A stretch of 35,891 bases of DNA from positions 1 to 35,891 of the forward strand of contig DASXAP010000184.1 of the NCBI GenBank assembly GCA_036406655.1, in the 5' to 3' direction. Each line of letters starts with the position of its first letter. Position 1 is the first letter of the stretch. A program made the translations under genes and the position numbers. Source of the DNA: VAZQ01 sp036406655 (GTDB lineage: Bacteria > Pseudomonadota > Alphaproteobacteria > Rhizobiales > Xanthobacteraceae). Shown piece by piece: positions 23,621 through 32,290 of the stretch. The notes under the pieces were generated by a model that saw nothing but the letters and a program-made list of their open reading frames with translations, did not search any database and was not told the DNA's origin.

Positions 23621-26600
23621 GTGCTCGGGAAAGCACCGGCGCCCGGATCACGGATGAGCTCGGAGCTCCTCCAGGAAGACGTTCGTGCAGCCGAGGACCG
23701 ATTGACCGAGCAAACGCCCAGGCTGGATCTTGGCCTGCAGCTCGCGGATCTGTACCGCCGTGATGGATTGATGCGTCTGGATGCGGGCTTTCTTGCTTTT
23801 CTCGAAAGCCGCGATCCGGACCTGCTGGCGCGGCTTGAAGCGGCGCGCGCGACTCCTGCTTCCGGCGCCTCGAAAGCCGGATCCGAGCTCCTCATCGAGC
23901 TCGCATCCGAGCTCGAGGAATTCGTGGCGCGCCTGTTCGACATCGCTCCCGAGGTTGCGGCGCTCAAGGCGCGCCAGGCAACTCTCGCGCCGATCTACTC
24001 GGTCAAGCGGCTCTTCGTGCAGCGCCGCGCAGCCAAGAAGTTCCCGCCCGATGCGGCCGCGGCCTTCGACGGCGAGGCGCTGCGCGCCGAGCTCGAACGG
24101 CGCATCGGCGGCGAGCTCACCGAGCTGGGCTTTGCCGAATGCGTCGACGCATGGCTGCAAGCCGAGGCGGAGAACGCCGCGGCCCTCGAGCTCGCCGCCC
24201 GCTACGCCGCCTGGGCGACGCACACCGCGGCGGGCCGGCGCCGGCACGTCGGCGGCATACTGTTCAAGGTGCCGCACCGGCTTGACCCCCAGCATCTCAT
24301 TGCGACCGAGGCCGGAGCAGTCGACGGCACGCCCGTCCTCAAGCTTCCGGCATCCCGCTGGCGCGCCCGCGACGGGTTCGCCCTGACCGACGCCGGCACC
24401 GATCTTTCCGGCGCACTCGATCAGGCGAGCTACTGCATCTGGTGTCACAACCAGGGGAAGGACTCCTGCTCCAAGGGGCTCATGGAGAAAGCCGGCGGCT
24501 ACAAGCAGACGGTGTTCGGCGTCGTGCTTGCAGGCTGCCCGCTCGAGGAGAAGATCTCCGAGATGAACCTGCTCGCGGCCGAAGGCCACATGCTCGGCGC
24601 GCTGGCCGTGACGATGGTCGACAACCCGATGTGCGCGGCGACCGGCCACCGCATCTGCAACGATTGCATGAAGGCGTGCATCTACCAGAAGCAGGAGCCG
24701 GTCGACATTCCCCAGATCGAGACCCGCGTCGTCAAGGAGGTGCTGGCACTGCCCTGGGGCTTCGAGATCTATTCGCTGCTCTCCCGCTGGAACCCGCTCG
24801 ATTTTTCCCGGCCGCTGCCCCGGCCGGCGACCGGACGCAAGGTGCTCGTCGTCGGGCTGGGACCGGCAGGATTCACGCTGGCGCATCATCTCGTCAACGA
24901 CGGGCACAGCGTGGTTGCCGTGGACGGGCTCAAGATCGAGCCGCTCGATCCCCCGCTTTCGGGGGTCGCCGCCGACGGCAGCCGCACCTCGTTTCGGGCG
25001 ATCCGAGATGCCCTGGAGCTGCGCGAGCCGCTCGAGCGGCGGGTGATGGCCGGATTCGGCGGGGTGGCCGAATATGGCATCACCGTGCGCTGGGACAAGA
25101 ACTTCCTGAAGCTGATCCGGCTGCTGCTGGAGCGCCGGGATGAATTCAGGATGTACGGCGGCGTGCGCTTCGGCGGCACGCTCACCATCGACGACGCCTT
25201 CGCGCTGGGCTTCGACCACATTGCGCTCTGCACCGGCGCCGGGCGGCCGACAATCGTGGCGATGAAGAACGGGCTGGCCCCGGGAGTGCGTCAGGCATCG
25301 GACTTCCTGATGGCGCTGCAGCTCACCGGTGCCGCCAAGGCCGACAGCGTCGCCAACTTGCAGGTACGGTTGCCGGTCGTCGTCATCGGCGGCGGCCTCA
25401 CCGCCATCGACACCGCGACCGAAGCGCTCGCCTACTATCCAGTGCAGGTGGAGAAGTTCCTCGCCCGCTATGAGACGCTTGTCCGCGAGCGCGGCGAAGC
25501 GGCGGTGCGCGCGGACTGGACGGCGCAGGAGGCGGAAACGGCCGCCGAGTTCATCGAGCACGCGCGCAGGCTCCGCGCCGAACGGCAAGCGGCCGCGCGG
25601 GAGGGACGCCCGCCGCACTTCGCCGGGCTGCTGCGCCAATGGGGCGGCGCGACCATCGTGTACCGGCGACGGTTGATCGATGCACCGAGCTACACCCTCA
25701 ACCACGAGGAGGTCGGGAAGGCGCTCGAGGAGGGAGTAGCTTTCGCCGAGCGGCTCACGCCGCGGGAGGTCGTGCTCGATTGCTCGGGCTGCGCTCGCGC
25801 GCTGCGGCTGTCGGTGGTCCCGGCGGCACCGGCGGGCGGTGGCGGCGCCGGCGATTGCAGCCGGCAGGCTCCCGATGTGGTGGTGCCGGCGCGCACCATC
25901 CTGGTTGCCGCAGGCACCCAGCCGAACACGATGCTGGGCGGCGAGCAGCCGGACCACCTGCGGATCGACGGCAAGCATTTCGCCGCTTTCGACGAGAGCG
26001 GCGGCAGCGTCACGCCGGAGCGCATCACCAAGCCTTCGACCGCGCACGTTCTGATCAATGTGCGCGAAGACGGCCGTGCGATCAGCTGTTTCGGCGATCT
26101 GCATCCCTCGTTTGCCGGCAACGTGGTGAAGGCGATGGCGAGCGCGAAGCAGGGCTATCCGGTGGTCAGCCGGATGCTGGCGCGCTGCGAGCCCTCTCGG
26201 CCGGCCGCCGAGCAGCTCTTCACCCGGCTCGATGACGAGCTGCGCGCGACGGTGCACGAGGTCAATCGGCTCACTCCCAGCATTGTCGAGGTCGTGGTGC
26301 GCGCCCCGATGGCCGCACGCGCGTTCCGTCCCGGGCAGTTTTACCGGCTGCAGAACTACGAGACCCTGGCGCGGCGCGCCGACGGCACGACGCTCGCCAT
26401 GGAAGGTCTCGCGCTCACCGGCGCCACCGTCGATCGCGAGCGCGGGCTGTTGTCCACCATCGTGCTGGAGATGGGCGGCTCGTCGGACCTCTGCGCCGAT
26501 CTCCGGCCCGGCGAGCCGGTCATCCTCATGGGCCCGACCGGGCATCCTACCGAGACCCCGGCCGGGGAGACCGTGCTGCTGATCGGCGGCGGCCTCGGCA

Positions 26601-27223
26601 ACGCCGTCCTGTTCTCGATCGGGCAGGCTTTGCGCGCGCACGGCAGCCGGGTCGTCTATTTCGCCGGCTACAAGCGCATGATCGACCGCTACAAGACCGA
26701 GGAGATCGAGCGGGCGGCCGACGTTATCGTCTGGTGCTGCGACGAGGCGCCCGGTCTCCGGGTTACCCGCGCGGGCGACTTCAGCTTCGTCGGCAACATC
26801 GTGCAGGCGCTCGACGCCTATGCCGGCGGGGCCCTCGGCGATCCTGCGATCCCGCTTGCCGCCGTCGATCGCGTCATTGCCATAGGCTCCGACGGGATGA
26901 TGGCGGCGGTGAAGCACGCGCGCCAGGACATCCTGGCCGAGCACCTGCGGCCCGGCCACAAGGCGATCGCCTCGATCAACTCGCCGATGCAGTGCATGAT
27001 GAAGGAAATCTGCGCGCAGTGCCTGCAGGTGCATCGTGACGGCAAGACCGGCGTCGAGACGGTCGTGTTCTCCTGCTTCAACCAGGATCAGGACATGGAT
27101 CGCGTCGACTTCGACAGCCTGCGTGCAAGGCTGGGCCAGAACGGCGTGCAGGAGAAGCTCACCCGGCTGTGGATCGACCGCTCGCTGCGGCAGCTCGCCC
27201 TGCGGCAGAAGGCGGCGGAGTAG
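23621..27223 (+). CDS. Large iron-sulfur flavoprotein: GltD/NfnL-like half fused to PyrK/NfnS-like half
   Basis: A 1200-residue protein; GTG 23621 is set by AAGGAG at 23607-23612. Residues 1-~260 are an unrecognised domain. Residues 272-353 carry eight Cys (272, 275, 283, 306, 338, 346, 349, 353) with GCPLEEKISEMN and PVDIPQIE, as in the two-[4Fe-4S] N-terminal domain of glutamate synthase small subunit and NfnL. Next come an FAD site (VLVVGLGPAGF, ~408-418) and an NAD(P) site (VVVIGGGLTAID, ~590). From ~875 the PyrK/NfnS type begins: RPGQFYRLQ, GPTGHPTE, LLIGGGLGNAV (~985) and a [2Fe-2S] motif with Cys1125, 1131, 1134 and 1152, then VDFDSLRARL. This is the NfnSL pair in one chain. NfnSL is a flavin-based bifurcating NADH-dependent ferredoxin:NADP oxidoreductase. 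The Nfn-specific Glu ligand spacing is absent, so bifurcation is a hypothesis. Confidence 0.82.
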   Translation: MLGKAPAPGSRMSSELLQEDVRAAEDRLTEQTPRLDLGLQLADLYRRDGLMRLDAGFLAFLESRDPDLLARLEAARATPASGASKAGSELLIELASELEEFVARLFDIAPEVAALKARQATLAPIYSVKRLFVQRRAAKKFPPDAAAAFDGEALRAELERRIGGELTELGFAECVDAWLQAEAENAAALELAARYAAWATHTAAGRRRHVGGILFKVPHRLDPQHLIATEAGAVDGTPVLKLPASRWRARDGFALTDAGTDLSGALDQASYCIWCHNQGKDSCSKGLMEKAGGYKQTVFGVVLAGCPLEEKISEMNLLAAEGHMLGALAVTMVDNPMCAATGHRICNDCMKACIYQKQEPVDIPQIETRVVKEVLALPWGFEIYSLLSRWNPLDFSRPLPRPATGRKVLVVGLGPAGFTLAHHLVNDGHSVVAVDGLKIEPLDPPLSGVAADGSRTSFRAIRDALELREPLERRVMAGFGGVAEYGITVRWDKNFLKLIRLLLERRDEFRMYGGVRFGGTLTIDDAFALGFDHIALCTGAGRPTIVAMKNGLAPGVRQASDFLMALQLTGAAKADSVANLQVRLPVVVIGGGLTAIDTATEALAYYPVQVEKFLARYETLVRERGEAAVRADWTAQEAETAAEFIEHARRLRAERQAAAREGRPPHFAGLLRQWGGATIVYRRRLIDAPSYTLNHEEVGKALEEGVAFAERLTPREVVLDCSGCARALRLSVVPAAPAGGGGAGDCSRQAPDVVVPARTILVAAGTQPNTMLGGEQPDHLRIDGKHFAAFDESGGSVTPERITKPSTAHVLINVREDGRAISCFGDLHPSFAGNVVKAMASAKQGYPVVSRMLARCEPSRPAAEQLFTRLDDELRATVHEVNRLTPSIVEVVVRAPMAARAFRPGQFYRLQNYETLARRADGTTLAMEGLALTGATVDRERGLLSTIVLEMGGSSDLCADLRPGEPVILMGPTGHPTETPAGETVLLIGGGLGNAVLFSIGQALRAHGSRVVYFAGYKRMIDRYKTEEIERAADVIVWCCDEAPGLRVTRAGDFSFVGNIVQALDAYAGGALGDPAIPLAAVDRVIAIGSDGMMAAVKHARQDILAEHLRPGHKAIASINSPMQCMMKEICAQCLQVHRDGKTGVETVVFSCFNQDQDMDRVDFDSLRARLGQNGVQEKLTRLWIDRSLRQLALRQKAAE

Positions 27224-27254
27224 CACCCGCAGGCGCGCGCCGCCCGGAAAACAA

Positions 27255-27551
27255 TCAATCGGACGCGGTCAGCGGTCGCCGCACGCCCCAGCGGCGCAGC
27301 ACCGCCTCCATCTCTCCGGCGACGAAGAAGCGCGCGCTGGCCGCATCGTAGCCTTCCGCCAGGAGCGTCTCGTATTCGGTGAGCACGTGGCGGACATAGG
27401 CAACGAGCGCCAGCCAGGCGGCATTCTCGGCAGCGGCGGCTCGCAGCCCCGGGCTGTCGCGCGCGTGATCCACGACGGCGGCGAGCTCGTGCGCCGGGAT
27501 CGCCGGCGCCAGCCGGCGCAGCGCCGCCTCGATCTCGCGGCGGCTAGCCAA
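27255..27551 (-). CDS. DUF2293 domain protein
   Basis: A 98-residue helical protein matching DUF2293 as I remember it: IPAHELAAVVDHARDSPGLR, then AENAAWLALVAYVRHVLTEY and ARFFVAGEMEAVLRRWGVRR. The start is a TTG (27551); no ATG or GTG lies at the right place. The role is unknown; the domain is common in alphaproteobacteria, often as a small stand-alone protein. It lies on the opposite strand between the large flavoprotein and the toxin-antitoxin pair. Confidence 0.7.
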   Translation of the reverse strand: MASRREIEAALRRLAPAIPAHELAAVVDHARDSPGLRAAAAENAAWLALVAYVRHVLTEYETLLAEGYDAASARFFVAGEMEAVLRRWGVRRPLTASD

Positions 27552-27729
27552 GTCGCCGCGCTGCGGTCGCGGTGATCAAGGCCAACGGCCCGCCTGCTCG
27601 CCACGATCGTGTCACCACATGTTCCTCCGTACCCAAGGGTGGATCAACTCGCGCGACATTCATCCGTTGCAAAGGAACGCTCTCGAGAAATGAATCCGTG
27701 CTAGTATGCATTGCTCAAGAGGATCCGGC

Positions 27730-27963
27730 ATGACCACGTTCACGCGCATCACCCAGAGCCCGACGATAATGGGTGGAAAACCCTGTATTCGTGGCCTTCG
27801 CGTCACAGTGGGCATGATTGTCGGGCAGATCGGAGCCGGGCGCACGGTCGATGAATTGCTGGCCGACTACCCGTATCTTGAGCGCGAGGATGTCCTCGAG
27901 GCATTGCGTTACGCGGCTTGGCGAGCGCAGGAGCGCGAGGTCGAGCTGTCCCATGGACGATGA
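27730..27963 (+). CDS. DUF433 (VapB-like) antitoxin
   Basis: A 77-residue DUF433 protein from ATG 27730 (AGAGG site upstream): RITQSPTIMGGKPCIRGLRV, then VDELLADYPYLEREDVLEAL and AAWRAQERE. This is a winged-helix-like DNA-binding antitoxin that normally pairs with a DUF5615 PIN-like toxin encoded directly downstream. Its stop overlaps the toxin start (ATGA), as usual for such pairs. It should bind the toxin and repress the shared promoter. Confidence 0.88.
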   Translation: MTTFTRITQSPTIMGGKPCIRGLRVTVGMIVGQIGAGRTVDELLADYPYLEREDVLEALRYAAWRAQEREVELSHGR

Positions 27964-28327
27964 AAGTCCTCGTCGATATGAATCTCTCGCCGAGTTGGGC
28001 CAGGTTTCTTGCCGAGGCCGGACTGGACGCGGTCCATTGGGCTGACGTGGGACCGGGCAATGCTCCCGACACCGAGGTGTTGCTGTGGGCTGCCGAGCGC
28101 GGCTATGTGGTCTTGACTGCCGACCTCGTTTCGGCGCCATCCTGGCTTCGACGCAGAGTGCCCGACCGAGCGTAGTGCAGATCCGCGACGAGGTGCTCAC
28201 AACGCGTGCCGTTGGAAGCTCGGTTCTGGCTGCAATGAGGCAAGCGCGTGAGGAATTGATGAAGGGTGCCCTCATTTCCCTTGATGCGGCACGAGCGAGA
28301 ATGCGAATCCTTCCGCTCGGCGAGTAG
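27960..28327 (+). pseudogene. DUF5615 PIN-like toxin gene, frameshifted
   Basis: The reading frame starts MKVLVDMNLSPSWARFLAEA with GLDAVHWADVG and VVLTADL, the Mut7-C/PIN-like DUF5615 toxin. After Asp-Leu the frame is lost near 28128-28131. The usual DLDFGAIL would need GACCTCGATTTCGGCGCC, and one base is missing (GACCTCGTTTCGGCGCC). The rest of the protein is perfect in another frame: FGAILASTQSARPSVVQIRD to MRILPLGE, ending at 28327. Total length is 368 bases, one short of 123 codons. The unshifted product ends at 28175 after 71 residues and lacks the C-terminal half of the active fold. It is probably an inactivated toxin; a sequencing error is possible. Confidence 0.85.
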
Positions 28328-28400
28328 AAGCCGCGCGTGGCAGGCCGCCGACACCTCGGCGTCCGCCGATGGAGCCTGGTGCAGGGCTGCCGAAGCCCGT

Positions 28401-28429
28401 TTGAACGCGCTCCCGAAACTTGATATTGG
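28401..28429 (+). promoter_or_regulatory. Weak promoter candidate for the hcrCAB genes
   Basis: TTGAAC (28401-28406), 17 bases, TATTGG (28424-28429), with the hcrC ATG only eight bases later and no ribosome-binding site in front of it. If real, the message would be leaderless or nearly so. Confidence 0.22.
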
Positions 28430-28436
28430 ACGCCGC

Positions 28437-28919
28437 ATGGCGCGCCTTCTGGAGCTGACGCTGAATGGTCGCCGCCGGGTCGACGCGGTGCCGGACAACC
28501 TGCTGCTGCTGGACTACCTGCGGGAGGTCGTGGGCCTCACCGGCACCAAGACCGGGTGCGACGGCGGCGAGTGCGGCGCCTGCACGGTGCTGGTCGACGA
28601 TCGCCCGCGGTTGTCGTGCCTGACGCTGGCGGCGGGCATGGACGGCCGCCGCGTCGACACGATCGAATCCCTGGGCAGCGGCGGCGCACTTTCGGCGGTG
28701 CAGCGCGGGTTCCACGAGAAGCTCGGTGCCCAGTGCGGCTACTGCACGCCGGGATTCATCATGGCCTCGGCGGGCCTGCTGCGGCGCAACCCCGATCCGA
28801 GCGAGGACGACATTCGCGAGGCGCTCGGCAGCAACATCTGCCGCTGCACCGGCTACGTGAAGATCATCGAGGCGGTCAGATACGCGGCCGCGCTCAATGC
28901 CGGAGGGCTCGCTCCGTGA
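28437..28919 (+). CDS. hcrC: 4-hydroxybenzoyl-CoA reductase, gamma subunit ([2Fe-2S])
   Basis: A 160-residue iron-sulfur subunit from ATG 28437 (MARLLELTLNG); longer starts add non-family sequence. The N-terminal plant-type [2Fe-2S] domain has Cys41, 46, 49 and 61 (CDGGECGACTVL), and the helical domain has the second cluster with Cys100, 103, 135 and 137 (CGYCTPG, CRCTGY). This is the small subunit of the xanthine oxidase family. With the next two genes it forms an (alpha-beta-gamma)2 molybdoenzyme that removes the ring hydroxyl of 4-hydroxybenzoyl-CoA in the cytoplasm using low-potential electrons. Assignment to this enzyme, and not to a CO or aldehyde dehydrogenase, rests on the HcrB signature. 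Its stop overlaps the start of hcrA by four bases. Confidence 0.9.
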   Translation: MARLLELTLNGRRRVDAVPDNLLLLDYLREVVGLTGTKTGCDGGECGACTVLVDDRPRLSCLTLAAGMDGRRVDTIESLGSGGALSAVQRGFHEKLGAQCGYCTPGFIMASAGLLRRNPDPSEDDIREALGSNICRCTGYVKIIEAVRYAAALNAGGLAP

Positions 28920-31249
28920 ACGAGACCGTGCCGGCGCGCAACATCGGCTGCTACGTGCCGATGGTTGACGGCCCGGAAAAGGTTTCCGGCCGCGCCAAGT
29001 ACACCGCCGATCTGCTCGCGCCCGGCATGCTTGCCGGCCGCATCTATCGCAGCCCCTTTGCGCACGCCGAGATCCTCGAGGTCGATGTCGCCGACGCCCT
29101 GCGCGTTCCCGGCGTGAAGGCAATCGCGACCGGCGCCGACTGCGACAAGGCCTTCGGCGTGCTGCCGATCGCGCGCAGCGAGCATCCGCTGGCGCGCGAC
29201 AAGGTCCGCTATCGCGGCGAGCCGGTGGCGGCGGTGGCGGCGATCGACGATGCCACCGCCGAGCGGGCGATCCGCCGGATCAGGTTGCGGGTCCGCGAGC
29301 TGCCTTCCTGCTTCACCGCGCAGGCTGCGCTCGCCCCGACCGCGGCTCAGCTGCATCGGCACAAGCCGGGGAATATCGAGCGTGAGGTCCTGTTCGAGCT
29401 CGGCAGCGTCGAGCAGGGCTTCCCGCAGGCCGATCTCGTCCGCGAGCAGTCCTACAACTGCGCCGAGGTCTGCCAGAACCAGATGGAGATGCATGCCGCG
29501 GTCGCCCATTACGATCCGGTGCGCGATCGCATGACCGTGCATGCCAGCACCCAGGTGCCCTACTACGTCCACCTCATGCTGGCGCGGACCCTCGGCATGG
29601 ACATGTCGCGCATCCGCGTGGTCAAGCCGCATGTGGGCGGCGGCTTCGGCTGCCGCACCGAATGCCTCAATGTCGAGCTCATCGCTGCGCTGCTGGCGCG
29701 CCGGACCGGCGGCGCGGTGCGCATCGTGACCGACCGCGAGGAGACGTTCATCACCCATCGCGGACGACCGGAGACCGACATCAGGCTCAAGCTCGGCCTG
29801 CGCAAGGACGGGCGGATCACCGCGGTGGAATGCGAATGCATCCAGCGCGGCGGCGCGCATTCGGGTTACGGCGTCGTCACCATCCTCTATTCCGGGTCGA
29901 TGCTCTACGCCATCTACGACCTGCACAACGTCAAGTACATCGGCAAGCGGGTGCTGACCAATACGCCGCCCTGTGGCGCCTTCCGCGGCCATGGCACCGT
30001 CGACGTCCGCTTCGCCTTCGAGAGCCTGCTCGACCAGATGGCGCACGAGCTCGGGCTCGATCCGCTCGCGGTGCGCCGCGCCAACTACCTCGCGGCGCCG
30101 ACCTTCACCGACAACGATCTCATGGTGAACAGCTATGGCCTGCCGCAGTGCATCGACTGGGTCGAGCAGGCAAGCGGCTGGAAGGCGCGCAAGGGGCAGA
30201 TGCCCAGGGGCAAGGGACTGGGCTTCGCCTGCTCGCATTACATCAGCGGCGCCTCCAAGCCGGTGAACTGGACCGGGGAGCCGCACGCGACGGTCAAGAT
30301 CAAGCTCGATTTCGACGGCTCGCTGGTGGTGCTGTCCGGCGCCGCCGACATCGGGCAGGGCTCGACGACGATCCTGGCGCAGACCGTGGCCGAGGTGCTC
30401 GGGCTCGACCTCTCGCGGGTGCGGGTCGTCACCGGCGACAGTGAGGTCGTGCCCAAGGACAACGGCTCGTATTCCTCGCGGGTCACCTTCATGGTCGGCA
30501 ACGCCGCGATCGACGCCGCGCAGAGCCTCAAGCGCATCCTCACCGCTGCGGCGGCACGCAGGCTCGAGGCGAAGCCGGAGGAGATCGAGTGCCTGGGCGA
30601 GCTCTATCGCGCCGGCGCCCAGGACAGGGGGCTCAGCTTCGAGGAGGTGGTGACCGAGGCGCTCAAGGACCGCGGAACCATCACGGTGACCGGAAACTAT
30701 TCCACCATCCCCGAATCGCACGGCGGCAACAAGTATCGCGGCGCGGCCATCGGCGGCACCATGGGCTACAGCTACTCGGCGCAGGTGGTCGAGGTCAGCG
30801 TCGACGAGGAGACCGGCGTCGTCGACGTGGAGAAGGTGTGGGTCGCGCACGACTGCGGCCGGGCGCTCAACCGGCTGACCGTCGAGGGCCAGGTGCAGGG
30901 CTCGGTCTGGATGGGCATGGGGCAGGCGATGAGCGAGGAGGTCGCCTACCACGACGGCCTGATGATCACCGGCAACATGCTCGATTATCGCGTGCCGACC
31001 ATCCAGGATTCACCGCCGATCGAGGTAGGCATCGTCGAGAGCAACGATCCGCACGGGCCGTTCGGCGCCAAGGAGGCGGGCGAGGGCTCGCTCGCTGCCT
31101 TCCTCCCGGCACTGACCAACGCCATCGCCGACGCGATCGGGGCTCGATTCAACAATCTGCCGGTGACGCCCGATCGGGTATTCGCGGCGCTGGAGAAGCG
31201 CCGCCGCGCCGGCAACGGGCGGGGGGCGAGGCCGAGCCGGGCTGCGTAG
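28916..31249 (+). CDS. hcrA: 4-hydroxybenzoyl-CoA reductase, alpha subunit (molybdopterin)
   Basis: A 777-residue molybdenum-cofactor subunit from GTG 28916, overlapping the hcrC stop (GTGA). The length fits HcrA (about 770). GCYVPMVDGPEKVSGRAKYT begins the first domain. Cofactor motifs are GGGFGCRTE (241-249), PPCGAFRGHGT and DIGQGS. The C-terminal GAKEAGEGS holds Glu723, the expected active-site base that activates the Mo site in this family. MCD cofactor is usual for this enzyme (family knowledge). The neighbouring hcrB and the flavin monooxygenase gene suggest CoA-ester aromatic substrates; a ring-hydroxylated benzoyl-CoA other than the 4-hydroxy form is possible. Confidence 0.9.
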   Translation: MNETVPARNIGCYVPMVDGPEKVSGRAKYTADLLAPGMLAGRIYRSPFAHAEILEVDVADALRVPGVKAIATGADCDKAFGVLPIARSEHPLARDKVRYRGEPVAAVAAIDDATAERAIRRIRLRVRELPSCFTAQAALAPTAAQLHRHKPGNIEREVLFELGSVEQGFPQADLVREQSYNCAEVCQNQMEMHAAVAHYDPVRDRMTVHASTQVPYYVHLMLARTLGMDMSRIRVVKPHVGGGFGCRTECLNVELIAALLARRTGGAVRIVTDREETFITHRGRPETDIRLKLGLRKDGRITAVECECIQRGGAHSGYGVVTILYSGSMLYAIYDLHNVKYIGKRVLTNTPPCGAFRGHGTVDVRFAFESLLDQMAHELGLDPLAVRRANYLAAPTFTDNDLMVNSYGLPQCIDWVEQASGWKARKGQMPRGKGLGFACSHYISGASKPVNWTGEPHATVKIKLDFDGSLVVLSGAADIGQGSTTILAQTVAEVLGLDLSRVRVVTGDSEVVPKDNGSYSSRVTFMVGNAAIDAAQSLKRILTAAAARRLEAKPEEIECLGELYRAGAQDRGLSFEEVVTEALKDRGTITVTGNYSTIPESHGGNKYRGAAIGGTMGYSYSAQVVEVSVDEETGVVDVEKVWVAHDCGRALNRLTVEGQVQGSVWMGMGQAMSEEVAYHDGLMITGNMLDYRVPTIQDSPPIEVGIVESNDPHGPFGAKEAGEGSLAAFLPALTNAIADAIGARFNNLPVTPDRVFAALEKRRRAGNGRGARPSRAA

Positions 31250-32266
31250 ATGGACGCGCTGCCGGAATTCGAGCTCCTCCATCCGACGACGGTCGAGGAG
31301 GCGATCGCGGCGCGGGCCGCTCACCGCGACAGCGCGCTCCTCGGCGGCGGCACCGATCTGATCGTCAACATACGCCGCGGCATCGTCGCCCCGCCGGTGC
31401 TGATCGACATCAGTCGGGTGGCCGAGCTGCGCGGGATCGCCGCCGACGCGGAAACCATCGAGATCGGCGCTTGCGTCACCCTTGCCGAGCTCGCGGCGCA
31501 GCCGGTGGTGCGCACGCACTATCCGGTGCTGGCGCAGGCCGCGCATTGCATCGCCGGCCCGACGCAGCGCCAGATGGGAACGGTGGGCGGCAATCTCTGC
31601 CTCGACACGCGCTGCCTGTTCTACAACCAGAGCGAATGGTGGCGCGCGGCCAACAACCACTGCCTCAAGACCACGGGGCAGATCTGCCACGTCGCGCCGA
31701 AGAGCCGCGGCGTGTGCTTTGCGAGCTTCAGCGGCGATCTCGCCCCCGCCCTGCTGACACTCGGCGCCGAGGTCGATCTGATCGGTCCCGCGGGGAAGCG
31801 CACGCTGCCGCTGGCGCAGCTCTATATCGGCCGCGCGCGGCAGGACCAGCCGATCACCGAGACCAATGGCGACGGCAGGCACTTCCTGGCGCTGCGCCCG
31901 GGCGAGATTCTCGCCAGGGTGCGGGCACGCAACACCCCCGGCCTGCGCTCCGCCTACGACAAGGTGCGTGTTCGCCGCTCGATTGAATATCCGGTGACCG
32001 GTGCGGCGGTGGCGCTCGTCCGCTCGGGAGACATCCTGGCCGATCTGCGCGTCGCCTTCACCGGCACCAATCCGCGGCCGGTCCTGCTCGAAGGGACGTC
32101 CGCGCTCTGCGGCGGGGCGCTCGACGAGCGGGTATCGGCCGGGCTCGATGCGCTGGTGCGCGAGCAGGTCATGTCGATGAAGACCACGCTTACGCCCGGC
32201 CACTACCGCCGCCGCGTCGCCGGGGTGCTGGCGAGGCGGCTCCTGGCGCGCTTGTTCGATGCGTGA
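31250..32266 (+). CDS. hcrB: 4-hydroxybenzoyl-CoA reductase, beta subunit (FAD, extra [4Fe-4S])
   Basis: A 338-residue flavin subunit starting immediately after the hcrA stop. The FAD-binding sequence is ALLGGGTDLIVNIRRG, with PTQRQMGTVGGNLCLDT further on. The decisive feature is an insertion with Cys122, Cys138, Cys146 and Cys156 (RCLFYNQSEWW, NHCLK, QICHVAP, GVCFASF). As I recall, the Thauera enzyme binds an extra [4Fe-4S] cluster through Cys122, 138, 146 and 155. Other xanthine-oxidase-family flavin subunits lack this loop; here it lets electrons flow from low-potential ferredoxin to the Mo site, the reverse of the family's usual direction. This makes the three-gene set a true 4-hydroxybenzoyl-CoA reductase type. 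Confidence 0.93.
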   Translation: MDALPEFELLHPTTVEEAIAARAAHRDSALLGGGTDLIVNIRRGIVAPPVLIDISRVAELRGIAADAETIEIGACVTLAELAAQPVVRTHYPVLAQAAHCIAGPTQRQMGTVGGNLCLDTRCLFYNQSEWWRAANNHCLKTTGQICHVAPKSRGVCFASFSGDLAPALLTLGAEVDLIGPAGKRTLPLAQLYIGRARQDQPITETNGDGRHFLALRPGEILARVRARNTPGLRSAYDKVRVRRSIEYPVTGAAVALVRSGDILADLRVAFTGTNPRPVLLEGTSALCGGALDERVSAGLDALVREQVMSMKTTLTPGHYRRRVAGVLARRLLARLFDA

Positions 32267-32290
32267 GCCGGCCGAGTTGGAGCATCCGGC

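Noticed and set aside
23621..27223. Calling the 1200-residue flavoprotein a glutamate synthase subunit
   Set aside because: It has the GltD-like cluster domain but also a complete PyrK/NfnS-type C-terminal half and no large glutamate synthase subunit gene nearby.
23648..27226. 1192-codon minus-strand frame opposite the large flavoprotein
   Set aside because: Long antisense frames are expected in high-GC DNA. The plus-strand protein has clear cofactor motifs and a good ribosome-binding site; the antisense frame has neither.
28853..30952. 699-codon minus-strand frame opposite hcrA
   Set aside because: It is a complement shadow of hcrA with biased Arg/Ala/His/Asp composition and no domain signal.
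28437..32266. Annotating the three-subunit molybdoenzyme as CO dehydrogenase or aldehyde oxidase
   Set aside because: The four-Cys insertion in the flavin subunit and the HcrA-type motifs fit 4-hydroxybenzoyl-CoA reductase better, and the CO-dehydrogenase active-site loop motif (VAYRCSFR) was not seen.
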